DNA of 18,379 nt from NCBI GenBank assembly GCA_910585335.1, contig CAJUCU010000015.1, positions 8,257 to 26,635 on the forward strand, in the 5' to 3' direction. This document shows, in pieces, positions 1-7,357 of this stretch (positions within the stretch are counted from its first letter, which is position 1; each line of letters opens with the position of its first letter). This DNA is from an uncultured Bacilli bacterium. GTDB taxonomy: Bacteria > Bacillota_I > Bacilli_A > RF39 > UBA660. The notes beneath the pieces were generated by a model that worked only from the letters and a program-made list of their open reading frames with translations, searched no databases and was not told the origin of the DNA. Made by a program: the position numbers and the translations under genes.

Positions 1-2026
1 TTAAATAACTATTATCAAATATTTCTAATACTTCTTTTCTATCACAACTATAACCTTCTAATTTCAAAGTTTCTTCTTTTTTATCATAGGACTTTTTTGG
101 AAGAAGTAACTTTTGATAATAAAAACCAGTAAAAATAGAATTTGGAAAAAGATGAGATTTTTCTATTAAATATAGATAGATGGGAAGTTGCATGTTTAGA
201 CCGAATTTCATCTTTTTTAAATTGGTATCATAGGCACCACTTTTATAGTCAATTACTGCATAAAAAGTATCTGAAACATTTTGATAATACATAATTTTAT
301 CTATTGTTCCTTTTAAAACTACCGAAAGTCCTTTTTCCTCTAATGGTACTTGTACTGTTTTTTCTAAATAGGCATCATAAAACTTGGTATACTCTCTTTG
401 TTCTTGGATGATAGAAATTGTTTTTTTCAAATCCTTTTTCAAGAGTGTTAAAAAGAATTTTTCTTTGGCATTAAATTCTTCTCGTTCTAAAAATTTTACC
501 ATAAAATAGTCTAAATCAAAATCATCACAGTACATGTATTTTAAAGCTTCATGGAACATATTTCCAATGGTGGATGCAAAGTTTGATTCAAATGGGTCTA
601 GTCTTAAAATATGATTTACATAGTATTTAAAACCACATAAATAATAGTTTTGTAAATGTGTATAGGAAAGTTTCAAAGCTGGTTGTAAGAATTCTTTCAG
701 TGTTTTCTCTTCTACTCCAGTAAAGATAGAAGAATAAGTATGATATGGAATGGTTGGATATTTTTTATATAAGGCTGGTAAGGCAGGATGAATGGTTCCA
801 AACTTTTTATAATCATCTAAGGCTTCTGCTAAAATGAGTTTATTGTAGAGATTAGAATATGAAAACATCTCTTCTTCTATTTTTTCCTCTTTTATACCTA
901 ACTCTTCTATAAAGTTTGATTTGTAAAAGGTTTGAAATGCACTCTCTAGTTTATAACTTAAAAAAAGGTGGGGAATTCTCTGTAAATCATTTTTCGCTTT
1001 TTCTTTTATCATTTTATTTTTTTCATCAGTAAGATAAAGAGAGACTTCTTTTTTCTCGGCATCTAAAATGTAATCGTCATCTGCTCGTAGTTTAGGAAAT
1101 AAATCTTGATTGACACCAAGTTGGAAAACATAATCTTCTTCTGTGAAAGTATCTTCTAAATTGCTTATTTGTACTACGTTTTCTTTTTTCTCTTTTCGAA
1201 TGCTAGTATGCTTTAGTTTATCTATTAAAATATTTCTTTTACTTTCTCCTTCTTCTAAATGAGAGATGGAGTTTAATATACTTAGTAGTTGTTTATTGAT
1301 AGAAGATGTATCTTTTTCATTAAATTCTTCTTTTTTTAGGTAATCTGCTACTACTGGTGTACTAATTAAGGGCTCAGATGCTATTTCTTGTAGTGGAATT
1401 TGGAAGTATTTAAACACTCGTTTTAGGGTGTAATAATAGTCATCTGTGACTTGAACTAGATGAATGTTAGAAAGTGCTACATGGTCTTTGATTAGTTTTC
1501 GAATCGATATGGCAACATATACGACTTCTTCTTCTAAAGTTCTGGCTCGTTTTATAACTTTAGGTAGAGGATAAGATGGCTTTTCTATTAAAAATGTAGC
1601 ATTTAGTTGTTCTAATGTTTCTCTTTCTTTTTTTTCTAAGATTTCATATTGATAAACTAGGATATTTCTTCCTTTTAAAAAGTTAGAAAAGAGTGGATTT
1701 TCCTTTAATAGTCCCGCTTCTTTTAATTCTTTTTTTAATTGTTTTAACTTTTTTAACTTCTTATTTTGATATTCTTTGTAATCCTCTATTATATATAAGT
1801 TTTTCAAATAAACTTTACAAACATCTAAATGATAATGATACTTTTCTTGTAAGTAACAATATGCTCTTTCATCATAAGAAAAATAGTATTCTTGAAAGAA
1901 TTCTTCTTTTGTCATAAATTTGATGTTATAAAACTCTTTTTGGGTTTGGATTTTTTTTAATATTTCCATTTTGGTATGAAGAGGACTTACCACAATCATA
2001 TCGTCTTTTAAATATTCATCTAGCAT
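1..2026 (-). CDS. AddB/RexB-like PD-(D/E)XK nuclease, 3' end off the window
   Basis: The frame is open from ATG at 2026 to the left edge (675 codons, no stop), so the C-terminus is missing. An AAGGAG lies 7 nt before the ATG. It resembles the B subunit of AddAB/RexAB recombination nucleases, which process double-strand breaks. Visible features are a degenerate helicase-like body with the LGVNQDLFP motif at residues 303-311, Cys464 (candidate first ligand of the nuclease iron-sulfur cluster), and the nuclease core: GNMFHEAL at 488-495 (His492), GTIDKI at 573-578 (Asp576), IDYKSG at 592-597 (Asp593, Lys595) and QLPIYL at 613-618. The remaining cluster cysteines would lie beyond the edge. No Walker A (GxxGxGKT) is seen near the N-terminus, so ATP binding by this subunit is doubtful. 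The gene has its own promoter and follows the rpmF terminator. Family assignment is good; an exact AddB orthologue is less certain. Confidence 0.85.
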   Translation of the reverse strand, partial: MLDEYLKDDMIVVSPLHTKMEILKKIQTQKEFYNIKFMTKEEFFQEYYFSYDERAYCYLQEKYHYHLDVCKVYLKNLYIIEDYKEYQNKKLKKLKQLKKELKEAGLLKENPLFSNFLKGRNILVYQYEILEKKERETLEQLNATFLIEKPSYPLPKVIKRARTLEEEVVYVAISIRKLIKDHVALSNIHLVQVTDDYYYTLKRVFKYFQIPLQEIASEPLISTPVVADYLKKEEFNEKDTSSINKQLLSILNSISHLEEGESKRNILIDKLKHTSIRKEKKENVVQISNLEDTFTEEDYVFQLGVNQDLFPKLRADDDYILDAEKKEVSLYLTDEKNKMIKEKAKNDLQRIPHLFLSYKLESAFQTFYKSNFIEELGIKEEKIEEEMFSYSNLYNKLILAEALDDYKKFGTIHPALPALYKKYPTIPYHTYSSIFTGVEEKTLKEFLQPALKLSYTHLQNYYLCGFKYYVNHILRLDPFESNFASTIGNMFHEALKYMYCDDFDLDYFMVKFLEREEFNAKEKFFLTLLKKDLKKTISIIQEQREYTKFYDAYLEKTVQVPLEEKGLSVVLKGTIDKIMYYQNVSDTFYAVIDYKSGAYDTNLKKMKFGLNMQLPIYLYLIEKSHLFPNSIFTGFYYQKLLLPKKSYDKKEETLKLEGYSCDRKEVLEIFDNSYL

Positions 2027-2046
2027 ATTCTATCTCCTTTTATGTC

Positions 2047-2075
2047 ATTATAGCATAGCTAGCGGAATGGCACAA
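2047..2075 (-). promoter_or_regulatory. Promoter of the AddB-like gene
   Basis: Read on the minus strand: TTGTGC (2070-2075), 17-nt spacer, TATAAT (2047-2052) preceded by TGC, an extended -10. The -35 is weak (3/6) and the -10 is perfect. It lies about 20 nt before the start codon. Confidence 0.65.
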
Positions 2076-2115
2076 CATTAAAACAAACAAATGTACGTTA
2101 ATTGTTTTATTACAA

Positions 2116-2143
2116 AAATAAAAAGATGACTAAGCATCTTTTT
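2116..2143 (-). terminator. Terminator at the end of rpmF
   Basis: On the minus strand AAAAAGATG pairs with CATCTTTTT around a 6-nt loop, followed by A and a T-rich run. The stem overlaps the rpmF stop codon. It has only two G-C pairs, so it is probably weak, but its position is right. Confidence 0.5.
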
Positions 2144-2333
2144 CTACTACTTGTTTACCTTTGTAGTTACCACATTTCTTACATACACGATGTGGTTTAA
2201 TTACTTCACCGCATGTAGGGCATTTAGTAACACCAGGTAACTCCATTGCATTATGCGCTCTTCTCATTCTTTTTCTTGTTTTTGAAACTTTACGGAATGG
2301 TACAGCAAATAACTGAATATCTAACTTTAACAT
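2130..2333 (-). CDS. rpmF: 50S ribosomal protein L32 with an N-terminal leader
   Basis: This is the bacterial L32 protein of the large ribosomal subunit. The mature part begins AVPFRKVSKTRKRMRR, the usual L32 N-terminus, and continues to a zinc ribbon with Cys38, Cys41, Cys51 and Cys54. The start is taken as ATG 2333 because AGGAG sits 7 nt upstream. An in-frame TTG at 2351 lies before that site and is not used. The product is 67 residues, about 9 longer than expected because of a leader MLKLDIQLF before the alanine that normally follows the initiator Met. No ATG/GTG/TTG codon exists at the usual L32 start, so the leader must be translated. It resembles the Prp-cleaved leader of Firmicute L27. 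The yceD stop codon falls in the spacer between the Shine-Dalgarno and this start, implying translational coupling. Confidence 0.96.
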   Translation of the reverse strand: MLKLDIQLFAVPFRKVSKTRKRMRRAHNAMELPGVTKCPTCGEVIKPHRVCKKCGNYKGKQVVEKDA

Positions 2334-2337
2334 AAAA

Positions 2338-2817
2338 TCACTCCTCTCCAAAATCTTTTAATAATTCACTAAATGGATTCTCTTTTTTTGGTAAATCATC
2401 TTCACTAACTAATTTCCATCCATCCCCATGAAATTCACTGAGATCCGTAACCTTAGTAAACTTTAAGGGAATCTCTAGTACAATATTTTCCCACAAAAAC
2501 TCTCTTAAATCAAGTGTATTTTCTAACTTTTCACTATTTTCTTCCAATTTTTCATCAATTTTTATAGAAAATGGATAAGAAATAGGCTCCAAGGAGATGG
2601 CATCTTCTAAAATCATGTCACCGCTTACTTCTAAAACAATATCTATTCCTGATTCTATTTCTCTACTTAATCTCCCCTTGACATAGATATTTTTCAAATC
2701 TAACAAATCAATTGTTGTAAAATATGATGGGTCAAATTCTATTTTTTCATCTATTAAAATCTCTGATTCTACATTACTATATAATTTTTTTAGATCAATT
2801 AGATAACTTTTTTCCAT
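2338..2817 (-). CDS. yceD: YceD family (DUF177) 23S rRNA accumulation / 50S assembly protein
   Basis: The 159-residue product is a DUF177 protein, the family called YceD in E. coli and YlbN in B. subtilis, linked to accumulation of 23S rRNA and almost always encoded just before rpmF, as here. The family pattern is visible: an acidic N-terminal half, a short strand ending in SYPFSIKID (about 99-107), and the C-terminal segment FHGDGWKLVSEDDLPKKENPF (about 129-149), which matches the usual DGWxLxxEEE...NPF ending. The start at 2817 has AAGGAG 6 nt upstream, inside the end of the preceding small ORF. The stop lies 4 nt before the rpmF start. The usual cysteine/metal pair of some members is absent. 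Identity rests on both motifs and operon context. Confidence 0.9.
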   Translation of the reverse strand: MEKSYLIDLKKLYSNVESEILIDEKIEFDPSYFTTIDLLDLKNIYVKGRLSREIESGIDIVLEVSGDMILEDAISLEPISYPFSIKIDEKLEENSEKLENTLDLREFLWENIVLEIPLKFTKVTDLSEFHGDGWKLVSEDDLPKKENPFSELLKDFGEE

Positions 2818-2983
2818 CCTTTTCTCCTTCTTTTCTCTCTTTTAACACTTCTTCTATCATGTTAAACATTTCTCCATGTACTTTTTTCCTATCCATATGA
2901 TTTTCTTTTACCACTATCATTTTCTCCTGATAAGGATTTTTACTTACAAAATCATATGGAGACTTAAAAAACTTGACATTCAT
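2795..2983 (-). CDS. Small protein of unknown function heading the yceD-rpmF operon
   Basis: A 62-residue ORF starting ATG 2983 with GGAGG 6 nt upstream and a promoter just ahead of it. It overlaps the yceD start by 23 nt, and the yceD ribosome-binding site lies within its last codons, so translation of the two is probably coupled. The protein is charged, with a hydrophobic-aromatic first third (FFKSPYDF) and a very basic/acidic helical C-terminus. There is no signal peptide or membrane segment. I do not recognise the family. It could be a real small protein or mainly a leader that delivers ribosomes to yceD. The strong Shine-Dalgarno and placement make translation likely. Confidence 0.65.
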   Translation of the reverse strand: MNVKFFKSPYDFVSKNPYQEKMIVVKENHMDRKKVHGEMFNMIEEVLKERKEGEKDGKKLSN

Positions 2984-3009
2984 TTTATCCCTCCATTGTT
3001 GTTACTTTC

Positions 3010-3038
3010 ATTTTAACAAATAGAGACCAGAAAGACAA
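3010..3038 (-). promoter_or_regulatory. Promoter of the small ORF-yceD-rpmF operon
   Basis: Minus strand: TTGTCT (3033-3038), 17-nt spacer, TAAAAT (3010-3015). It lies about 27 nt before the start codon at 2983 and back-to-back with the tmcAL promoter. Confidence 0.7.
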
Positions 3039-3076
3039 TGGATTCTTTATAAAATAAGAATTAAACAAGGAATTAT

Positions 3077-3105
3077 TTTACACAAGTACCAATTCGTGAT
3101 AAAAT
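3077..3105 (+). promoter_or_regulatory. Promoter of tmcAL-gmk
   Basis: TTTACA (3077-3082), 17-nt spacer, TAAAAT (3100-3105), 5/6 matches in each box. The start codon at 3132 follows after a short leader carrying GGGGTG as ribosome-binding site. Confidence 0.75.
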
Positions 3106-3131
3106 ACATCTATTAAGAAATGGGGTGACTT

Positions 3132-4283
3132 ATGGAGAGTATTGGTATTATTGCAGAGTATAATCCATTTCATAATGGACATTTATATCACTTAGAGAAA
3201 ATTAGGGAAAAGTATCCAGCTGCTGTTATTGTGTTAGTGATGAGTGGGAACTTTACAGAACGAGGTGAAGTATCCCTTCTAGATAAATGGACAAAAGCGG
3301 AGATTGCTTTAAAAGCAGGGATTGATTTGGTTATCGAACTCCCCTTTCCTTTTGCAACTCAAAGTGCTGATTTTTTTAGTTATGGCGCGATTACCATTTT
3401 AGAAAAACTAGGTGTTGAACGTGTTATTTTTGGAAGCGAATCTAACTCTATTGATGATTTAATGCTTATCGCTAAAACACAACTAGAAAGCGAGGATTTT
3501 CATCATTTGGTGAAGGTTTATTCCAAATTAGGAGAAAATTATCCTACTGCCCTTTCTAATGCTCTATATGATATTACAGGAAAAAAAATTACAACACCGA
3601 ACGACCTACTTGGCATTAGTTATCTTAAAACTATAATAGAAAATGGGTATCATATTAAAGCAGAGACTATAAAACGAATGGATAATTATCATAGCAAAGA
3701 ATTAAATAGGCTTGCTAGTGCTACTGCAATTAGAGAGGCACTAAAAAACAATCAAGATATCAAACCTTATGTTCCTGCTTTTGTCTATCCTTATTTAAAA
3801 AACAATCTTCATTTTCAAGAAGATTACTTTCTATTTTTAAAGTATAAAGTCTTAACGGAAGAAAACTTAGATGGTTATCATTTGGTAGAAGAAGGAATTG
3901 ATAAAAAGATAAAAAAAGAAATTCTTCTTGCTCATAGCTATGAAGATCTTATTACTAGAATCAAATCCAAGCGTTATACTTATAATAGGCTGCAACGTGT
4001 GTTAAATTCTATTCTTTGTAATTTTTCAAAAGAGAAAGCGAAAAATTGGCGTGAAGTCTCTTATATCCGTATTTTAGGTTTTAATAAACAAGGCCAAGTT
4101 TATTTGAACTCTATCAAAAAGGAATTAGAACTTCCTCTTATTAGTAAAATGACTAAAAACAAAGATCCGATGTTGGCATTTGAGATAGAGGCTAGTCGGA
4201 TTTATGCTTTAACAATGGAGAAAGAAAAACAAATAGAGCTTGTAGAAAAAGAATATAAAAATCAATTTTTTAGAGGAGAATAA
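3132..4283 (+). CDS. tmcAL: tRNA(Met) cytidine acetate ligase TmcAL
   Basis: TmcAL (formerly YlbM) activates acetate with ATP and transfers it to C34 of elongator tRNA-Met, giving N4-acetylcytidine at the wobble position. The 383-residue product begins GIIAEYNPFHNGHLYHL with the nucleotidyltransferase HxGH-type motif at 14-17. It continues with MSGNFTERGEVSLLDKWTKAEIAL and the signature SATAIREAL near residue 200. Length is close to the family norm of about 400. The start at 3132 has GGGGTGA close upstream. It is divergent from yceD-rpmF, the same arrangement as ylbM and ylbN-rpmF in B. subtilis, which supports the call. gmk follows after 3 nt, so the two form one transcript. An elongator tRNA-Met gene, its presumed substrate, lies at 12805-12881. 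Confidence 0.93.
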   Translation: MESIGIIAEYNPFHNGHLYHLEKIREKYPAAVIVLVMSGNFTERGEVSLLDKWTKAEIALKAGIDLVIELPFPFATQSADFFSYGAITILEKLGVERVIFGSESNSIDDLMLIAKTQLESEDFHHLVKVYSKLGENYPTALSNALYDITGKKITTPNDLLGISYLKTIIENGYHIKAETIKRMDNYHSKELNRLASATAIREALKNNQDIKPYVPAFVYPYLKNNLHFQEDYFLFLKYKVLTEENLDGYHLVEEGIDKKIKKEILLAHSYEDLITRIKSKRYTYNRLQRVLNSILCNFSKEKAKNWREVSYIRILGFNKQGQVYLNSIKKELELPLISKMTKNKDPMLAFEIEASRIYALTMEKEKQIELVEKEYKNQFFRGE

Positions 4284-4286
4284 TTT

Positions 4287-4973
4287 ATGATTAAAGAAAA
4301 AAAATCTGGACAAATTATTGTCATTTCATCACCTAGTGGTGGTGGTAAAGGAAGTGTAATTTCTGGTCTTTTGAAAAATGATAGTGAAAATAGATGGTTG
4401 TCTGTTTCTACTACTTCTAGAGAGATCCGTACTAATGATATTCCTGGTGTTACTTATAATTTTGTTACAAAAGAAGAATTTGAACAGAAAATTGAAGAAG
4501 GATATTTTTTAGAATATACCAATTATGTAGGAAATTATTATGGTACACCAAAAGAGTTTATCAAAGAAAAATTAGATGCTGGTATCGATGTCATTTTAGA
4601 AATTGAAATTGAAGGTGCTTCTAATATTAAAAAATTAATTCCTGAAGCAATTTTTATTTTCATTATGCCACCATCATTAAAAATATTAGTAGAGCGTCTT
4701 CGTAGGCGTGGTACTGATGATAAAGAAAAAATATTAAAGCGGTTTCATACGGCTTATAAAGAAATTAATGAAGTTTCAAAATACAATTATGTTGTTGTAA
4801 ATGATGTACTAGATGAGGCAATTCAAAAAGTGGAATCCATTATAAAAGCTGAAAAATGTAGAGTTGATCGTATTGAAGAAGTATATGTGGATACCAAAGA
4901 AGAAGAAATTCATGAGCTGTTAATGGATGATAAAGACTTTGAAAATGAGAAACTATCTCAAAAAATTAAATAG
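4287..4973 (+). CDS. gmk: Guanylate kinase
   Basis: Guanylate kinase phosphorylates GMP to GDP with ATP in purine nucleotide synthesis and salvage. The 228-residue protein has the P-loop SPSGGGKGS at 15-23, the GMP-binding segment SVSTTSREIR and GVTYNFVTKEEF, the YVGNYYGTP motif, and the RLRRRGTDD lid region. The usual LEIDVQGA is here LEIEIEGA, a conservative change. The acidic C-terminal tail (about residues 195-228) is longer than the roughly 205-residue norm. AGAGGAG inside the last codons of tmcAL serves as ribosome-binding site, so the genes are co-transcribed. The stop codon lies in the left arm of a terminator hairpin. Confidence 0.96.
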   Translation: MIKEKKSGQIIVISSPSGGGKGSVISGLLKNDSENRWLSVSTTSREIRTNDIPGVTYNFVTKEEFEQKIEEGYFLEYTNYVGNYYGTPKEFIKEKLDAGIDVILEIEIEGASNIKKLIPEAIFIFIMPPSLKILVERLRRRGTDDKEKILKRFHTAYKEINEVSKYNYVVVNDVLDEAIQKVESIIKAEKCRVDRIEEVYVDTKEEEIHELLMDDKDFENEKLSQKIK

Positions 4974-5006
4974 GAAACTAAAATTATAGCTCCCTATTTT
5001 TTTATT
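4968..5006. terminator. Terminator between convergent gmk and the Nudix operon
   Basis: AAATAGG (4968-4974) pairs with CCTATTT (4993-4999), with an inner CTA/TAG, and is followed by a run of T on the plus strand. It contains the gmk TAG stop. The opposite operon ends at 5008, so it probably works in both directions, more strongly for gmk. Confidence 0.65.
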
Positions 5007-5007
5007 T

Positions 5008-5583
5008 CTAATTATCAGCATTATTAGCATTATCAACATTTAATTTTTCAATCATTCTTTTATGAACCGGTCTTATAAAATCAACAATGCTATTTCCTGT
5101 CGCCTCTTCCAATGGAATCCACTTAACTCCTTTACTTTCATCCTCTCTGAAAACTAATGGCTCTTTGTCATCCGCTTCTAATAAGTAAACAACATCTAAA
5201 TGAGTATGGGCAGGGACATATTTCCCTTTTTTTACATGTCCCATAATGGGAGAAGCCGAGATTGCAAATATAGATTTATCCAATACTTTTGTTTTTAAAC
5301 CAGTTTCCTCTTCTACTTCGCGAACTGCAACAGATAGTAGATTTTCTTCGCCATCAGCATGTCCTCCAGGAAAAATCCAAGCATCATATATATTGTGATA
5401 TACAACAAGCATTTTTGTTCTATCCTTATTAACAACAAAGGCAGAAGAAGCAAAATGTCCAAATTCATTTTCTCTAGTTAATACATCATTAAACGTATCA
5501 ATCCAATCTAATAAATATTTTTTTAATTTTTCTTCAGTTTCATCAAAAGGAATGTAGTTTTCTATTTGTTCTCTTAAATTCAT
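5008..5583 (-). CDS. Nudix hydrolase
   Basis: A cytoplasmic nucleoside-diphosphate-linked hydrolase of 191 residues. A complete Nudix box, G x5 E x7 R E U x E E x G U, runs from Gly74 to Leu96 (GHADGEEN...REVEEETGL), so the metal-binding glutamates are all present. A helical N-terminal extension of about 40 residues precedes the domain. The C-terminus is Asn/Asp-rich. Substrate cannot be read from the sequence. It is the last gene of a three-gene set: its ATG shares bases with the stop of the gene before it, which implies coupling. The partners look like nucleoside deoxyribosyltransferase-fold proteins, so a role in nucleotide salvage or clean-up is inferred. Confidence 0.9.
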   Translation of the reverse strand: MNLREQIENYIPFDETEEKLKKYLLDWIDTFNDVLTRENEFGHFASSAFVVNKDRTKMLVVYHNIYDAWIFPGGHADGEENLLSVAVREVEEETGLKTKVLDKSIFAISASPIMGHVKKGKYVPAHTHLDVVYLLEADDKEPLVFREDESKGVKWIPLEEATGNSIVDFIRPVHKRMIEKLNVDNANNADN

Positions 5584-5981
5584 TATTTTTCCTCATATAG
5601 TTTTATCCATCCAAGTTTTAACCATAAATCGATTTCTTCATAACATCCAACATTAGTGCTTGGCATTTTTAAAACTACTAATTCAATATTTTTGTTATAA
5701 ATTACTTTTTGTGATAATCCCAAAAGTAATTCGCCATATGTTTCATATCCAATATAACCGACTATATCATTTTTATCTTCATTCATTACAAATAACATAT
5801 CCGCTTTTTTGATATTCTCTAGAAATTCAATATGTATATTTGGATATAACTCCATAAATCTTGACTCTTCTATTACTTTTGGATAATCTAATATTTCGCA
5901 TTCTTTATTTGCAAATATTTTTAACCAATTATTTACTTCTTTTTGAAGTTTTGCACTTCCAGCTATAACTACTTTTTTCAT
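5583..5981 (-). CDS. Nucleoside 2-deoxyribosyltransferase-like protein (divergent)
   Basis: The 132-residue protein has a Rossmann-like layout. An N-terminal strand-turn MKKVVIAGSAKLQKEV is followed by the strand ADMLFVMNEDKNDIVGYIG and then ETYGELLLGL. This is where deoxyribosyltransferase-fold proteins carry the catalytic Glu (here probably the Glu in ETYGE). No membrane segment or signal is seen. It overlaps the upstream gene by 4 nt (ATGA) and shares one base with the downstream Nudix start, so the three are one translational unit. Assignment to the fold is moderate; enzyme activity is inferred only. A SLOG/DprA-like nucleotide-sensing fold is the alternative. Confidence 0.7.
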   Translation of the reverse strand: MKKVVIAGSAKLQKEVNNWLKIFANKECEILDYPKVIEESRFMELYPNIHIEFLENIKKADMLFVMNEDKNDIVGYIGYETYGELLLGLSQKVIYNKNIELVVLKMPSTNVGCYEEIDLWLKLGWIKLYEEK

Positions 5982-6307
5982 ATTTCTTTCTCATTATCAA
6001 TATTATTTATAATATCTGTATAGTAAATAATTTCTTTATTTAGTTTTTTTGCAAATTCGATTTCACTTTTTGTACTGCTTCCTACATAATTGTCTATATT
6101 AACTACTAGGATAGCATCTGATATTTTAATTTTTTCTTTATGCATTTTATCAAGCATGTTTGCTTCTTCGGTTGTATAAGCATCTTTATCAGGTGCGGTT
6201 GGATAAATAGGTGTTATTACACAATTTCCTTGTAATTCTGTTTTTTCTGCTATTTTCATCATTTCATCTTTAAATCTTAAACTTCCACATATTGTTATTA
6301 TTTTCAC
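5978..6307 (-). CDS. Nucleoside 2-deoxyribosyltransferase-fold protein
   Basis: The 109-residue product starts with GTG at 6307, chosen because a strong GGAGGTG lies 6 nt upstream. The motif ICGSLRFKDEM (6-16) and the block LDKMHKEKIKISDAILVVNIDNYVGSSTKSEIEFA (about 52-86) match a widespread small family related to nucleoside 2-deoxyribosyltransferases. In these, the Glu of the SEIEFA segment is the candidate nucleophile. It is the first gene of the three-gene set and overlaps the next by ATGA. Known members are often annotated only as hypothetical, so substrate and activity remain open. Confidence 0.8.
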   Translation of the reverse strand: MKIITICGSLRFKDEMMKIAEKTELQGNCVITPIYPTAPDKDAYTTEEANMLDKMHKEKIKISDAILVVNIDNYVGSSTKSEIEFAKKLNKEIIYYTDIINNIDNEKEI

Positions 6308-6330
6308 TTAAAGCACCTCCGTATATATCG

Positions 6331-6358
6331 ATTATACTAAAATTTGTGTCTTTTGTAA
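6331..6358 (-). promoter_or_regulatory. Promoter of the deoxyribosyltransferase-like/Nudix operon
   Basis: Minus strand: TTACAA (6353-6358), 16-nt spacer, perfect TATAAT (6331-6336). It lies 23 nt before the GTG start. The -35 box sits just beyond the 3' end of the upstream DUF362 gene. Confidence 0.7.
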
Positions 6359-6374
6359 TGAGAAACTTTATTTT

Positions 6375-7253
6375 TTATTCGTCTATTACAATTAATTCGT
6401 AGTCTCTTTTACCAATTTTTTGTTTTTCAGCACTTCCTAATATTATAGTTCCATGACGTGATTCAATTCTCTCTACTAGCTCATCTCTTCCTTCATCGGT
6501 TGACTTATAAATCAAATCTATACATGCTTGATCTAGCGCAACTGGGTCAAGTGATGCTAGGATACCAATATCTTTCATACATGGGTCTGCTGCTACATTA
6601 CAACAATCGCAATCTACAGACATATTTACCATAGCATTATAAACTATCTTTCCTTGATAAAAATCGGTAATAGTTTTAGCGGCATCTGCCATAGACTTTA
6701 TGAAGGAATCATGATCTGCTTCAAACATATCTTCATAGCTAGCATGTTCTTTCCCATTGGTATGAATATAACGTTTCCCTTCTGATGAGGCTAGACCTAT
6801 CGAAATATTTTTTAATGCTCCACCAAATCCTCCCATTGGATGCCCCTTAAAATGGGATAGTACTAACATAGAATCATAGTTCTTCATTTTAGCACCAACG
6901 ATATTTTTTTGAATGATTTCGCCATTTTTATTTTCTAAAACCTCTTCTGCTTCACTATCTAATATATCTACATCAAAATACTTACTCCACCCATGTTCTT
7001 CCATTAGTTTTTTGTGTTTTTCTGTGGTATTCCTTGCGCCTTCGTACGCTGTATTACATTCCACAATAGTACCATTTACACTCTCTACTATTGGTTTTAC
7101 AAATTCTGGTTTCATATAGTTTTGATTTCCTGCTTCACCAGAATGTAGTTTTACAGCGACCTTCCCTGGTAAGCTTATCCCTAATTTTTGATAAAGCGTT
7201 ACTAGACTTTCGCCAGTGATTACTTTCGTAAAATATACCTTACTTTTTTCCAT
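6375..7253 (-). CDS. DUF362 domain protein
   Basis: The product is a 292-residue DUF362 protein. Start ATG 7253 is chosen because AAGGA lies just upstream and the promoter is at 7314-7342. The longer in-frame start at 7355 would lie upstream of that promoter. The DUF362 core is clear: SHFKGHPMGGFGGALKNISIGLAS at about 133-156, and MSVDCDCC...PCMKDIGILASLDPVALDQACIDL at about 211-247. Cys215, Cys217, Cys218 and Cys225 form a cluster that could bind a metal or iron-sulfur centre, as suggested for some DUF362 proteins. There is no separate ferredoxin domain and no signal peptide. The family's biochemical role is not established. It has its own promoter, so it is probably a single-gene unit. Confidence 0.9.
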   Translation of the reverse strand: MEKSKVYFTKVITGESLVTLYQKLGISLPGKVAVKLHSGEAGNQNYMKPEFVKPIVESVNGTIVECNTAYEGARNTTEKHKKLMEEHGWSKYFDVDILDSEAEEVLENKNGEIIQKNIVGAKMKNYDSMLVLSHFKGHPMGGFGGALKNISIGLASSEGKRYIHTNGKEHASYEDMFEADHDSFIKSMADAAKTITDFYQGKIVYNAMVNMSVDCDCCNVAADPCMKDIGILASLDPVALDQACIDLIYKSTDEGRDELVERIESRHGTIILGSAEKQKIGKRDYELIVIDE

Positions 7254-7313
7254 ATCTTTCCTTCTTTCTAACAAAAAAGCGATACCTTTTGTTATCACTA
7301 GTTTGTTTCTTAT

Positions 7314-7342
7314 TATATATTCTAAATTTTTGTTCCTGTCAA
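7314..7342 (-). promoter_or_regulatory. Promoter of the DUF362 gene
   Basis: Minus strand: consensus TTGACA (7337-7342), 17-nt spacer, TATATA (7314-7319). An overlapping TATAAT at 7312-7317 would give a 19-nt spacer. It begins just after the stop of the upstream gene and fixes the DUF362 start at 7253. Confidence 0.8.
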
Positions 7343-7357
7343 GGTGCAAGATCAAAA

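Noticed and set aside
2334..2351. TTG start for rpmF six codons upstream
   Set aside because: The AGGAG site lies inside those codons, so initiation is at ATG 2333.
7254..7355. Longer N-terminus for the DUF362 protein
   Set aside because: It would begin upstream of the mapped promoter boxes, lacks a ribosome-binding site and adds no family sequence.
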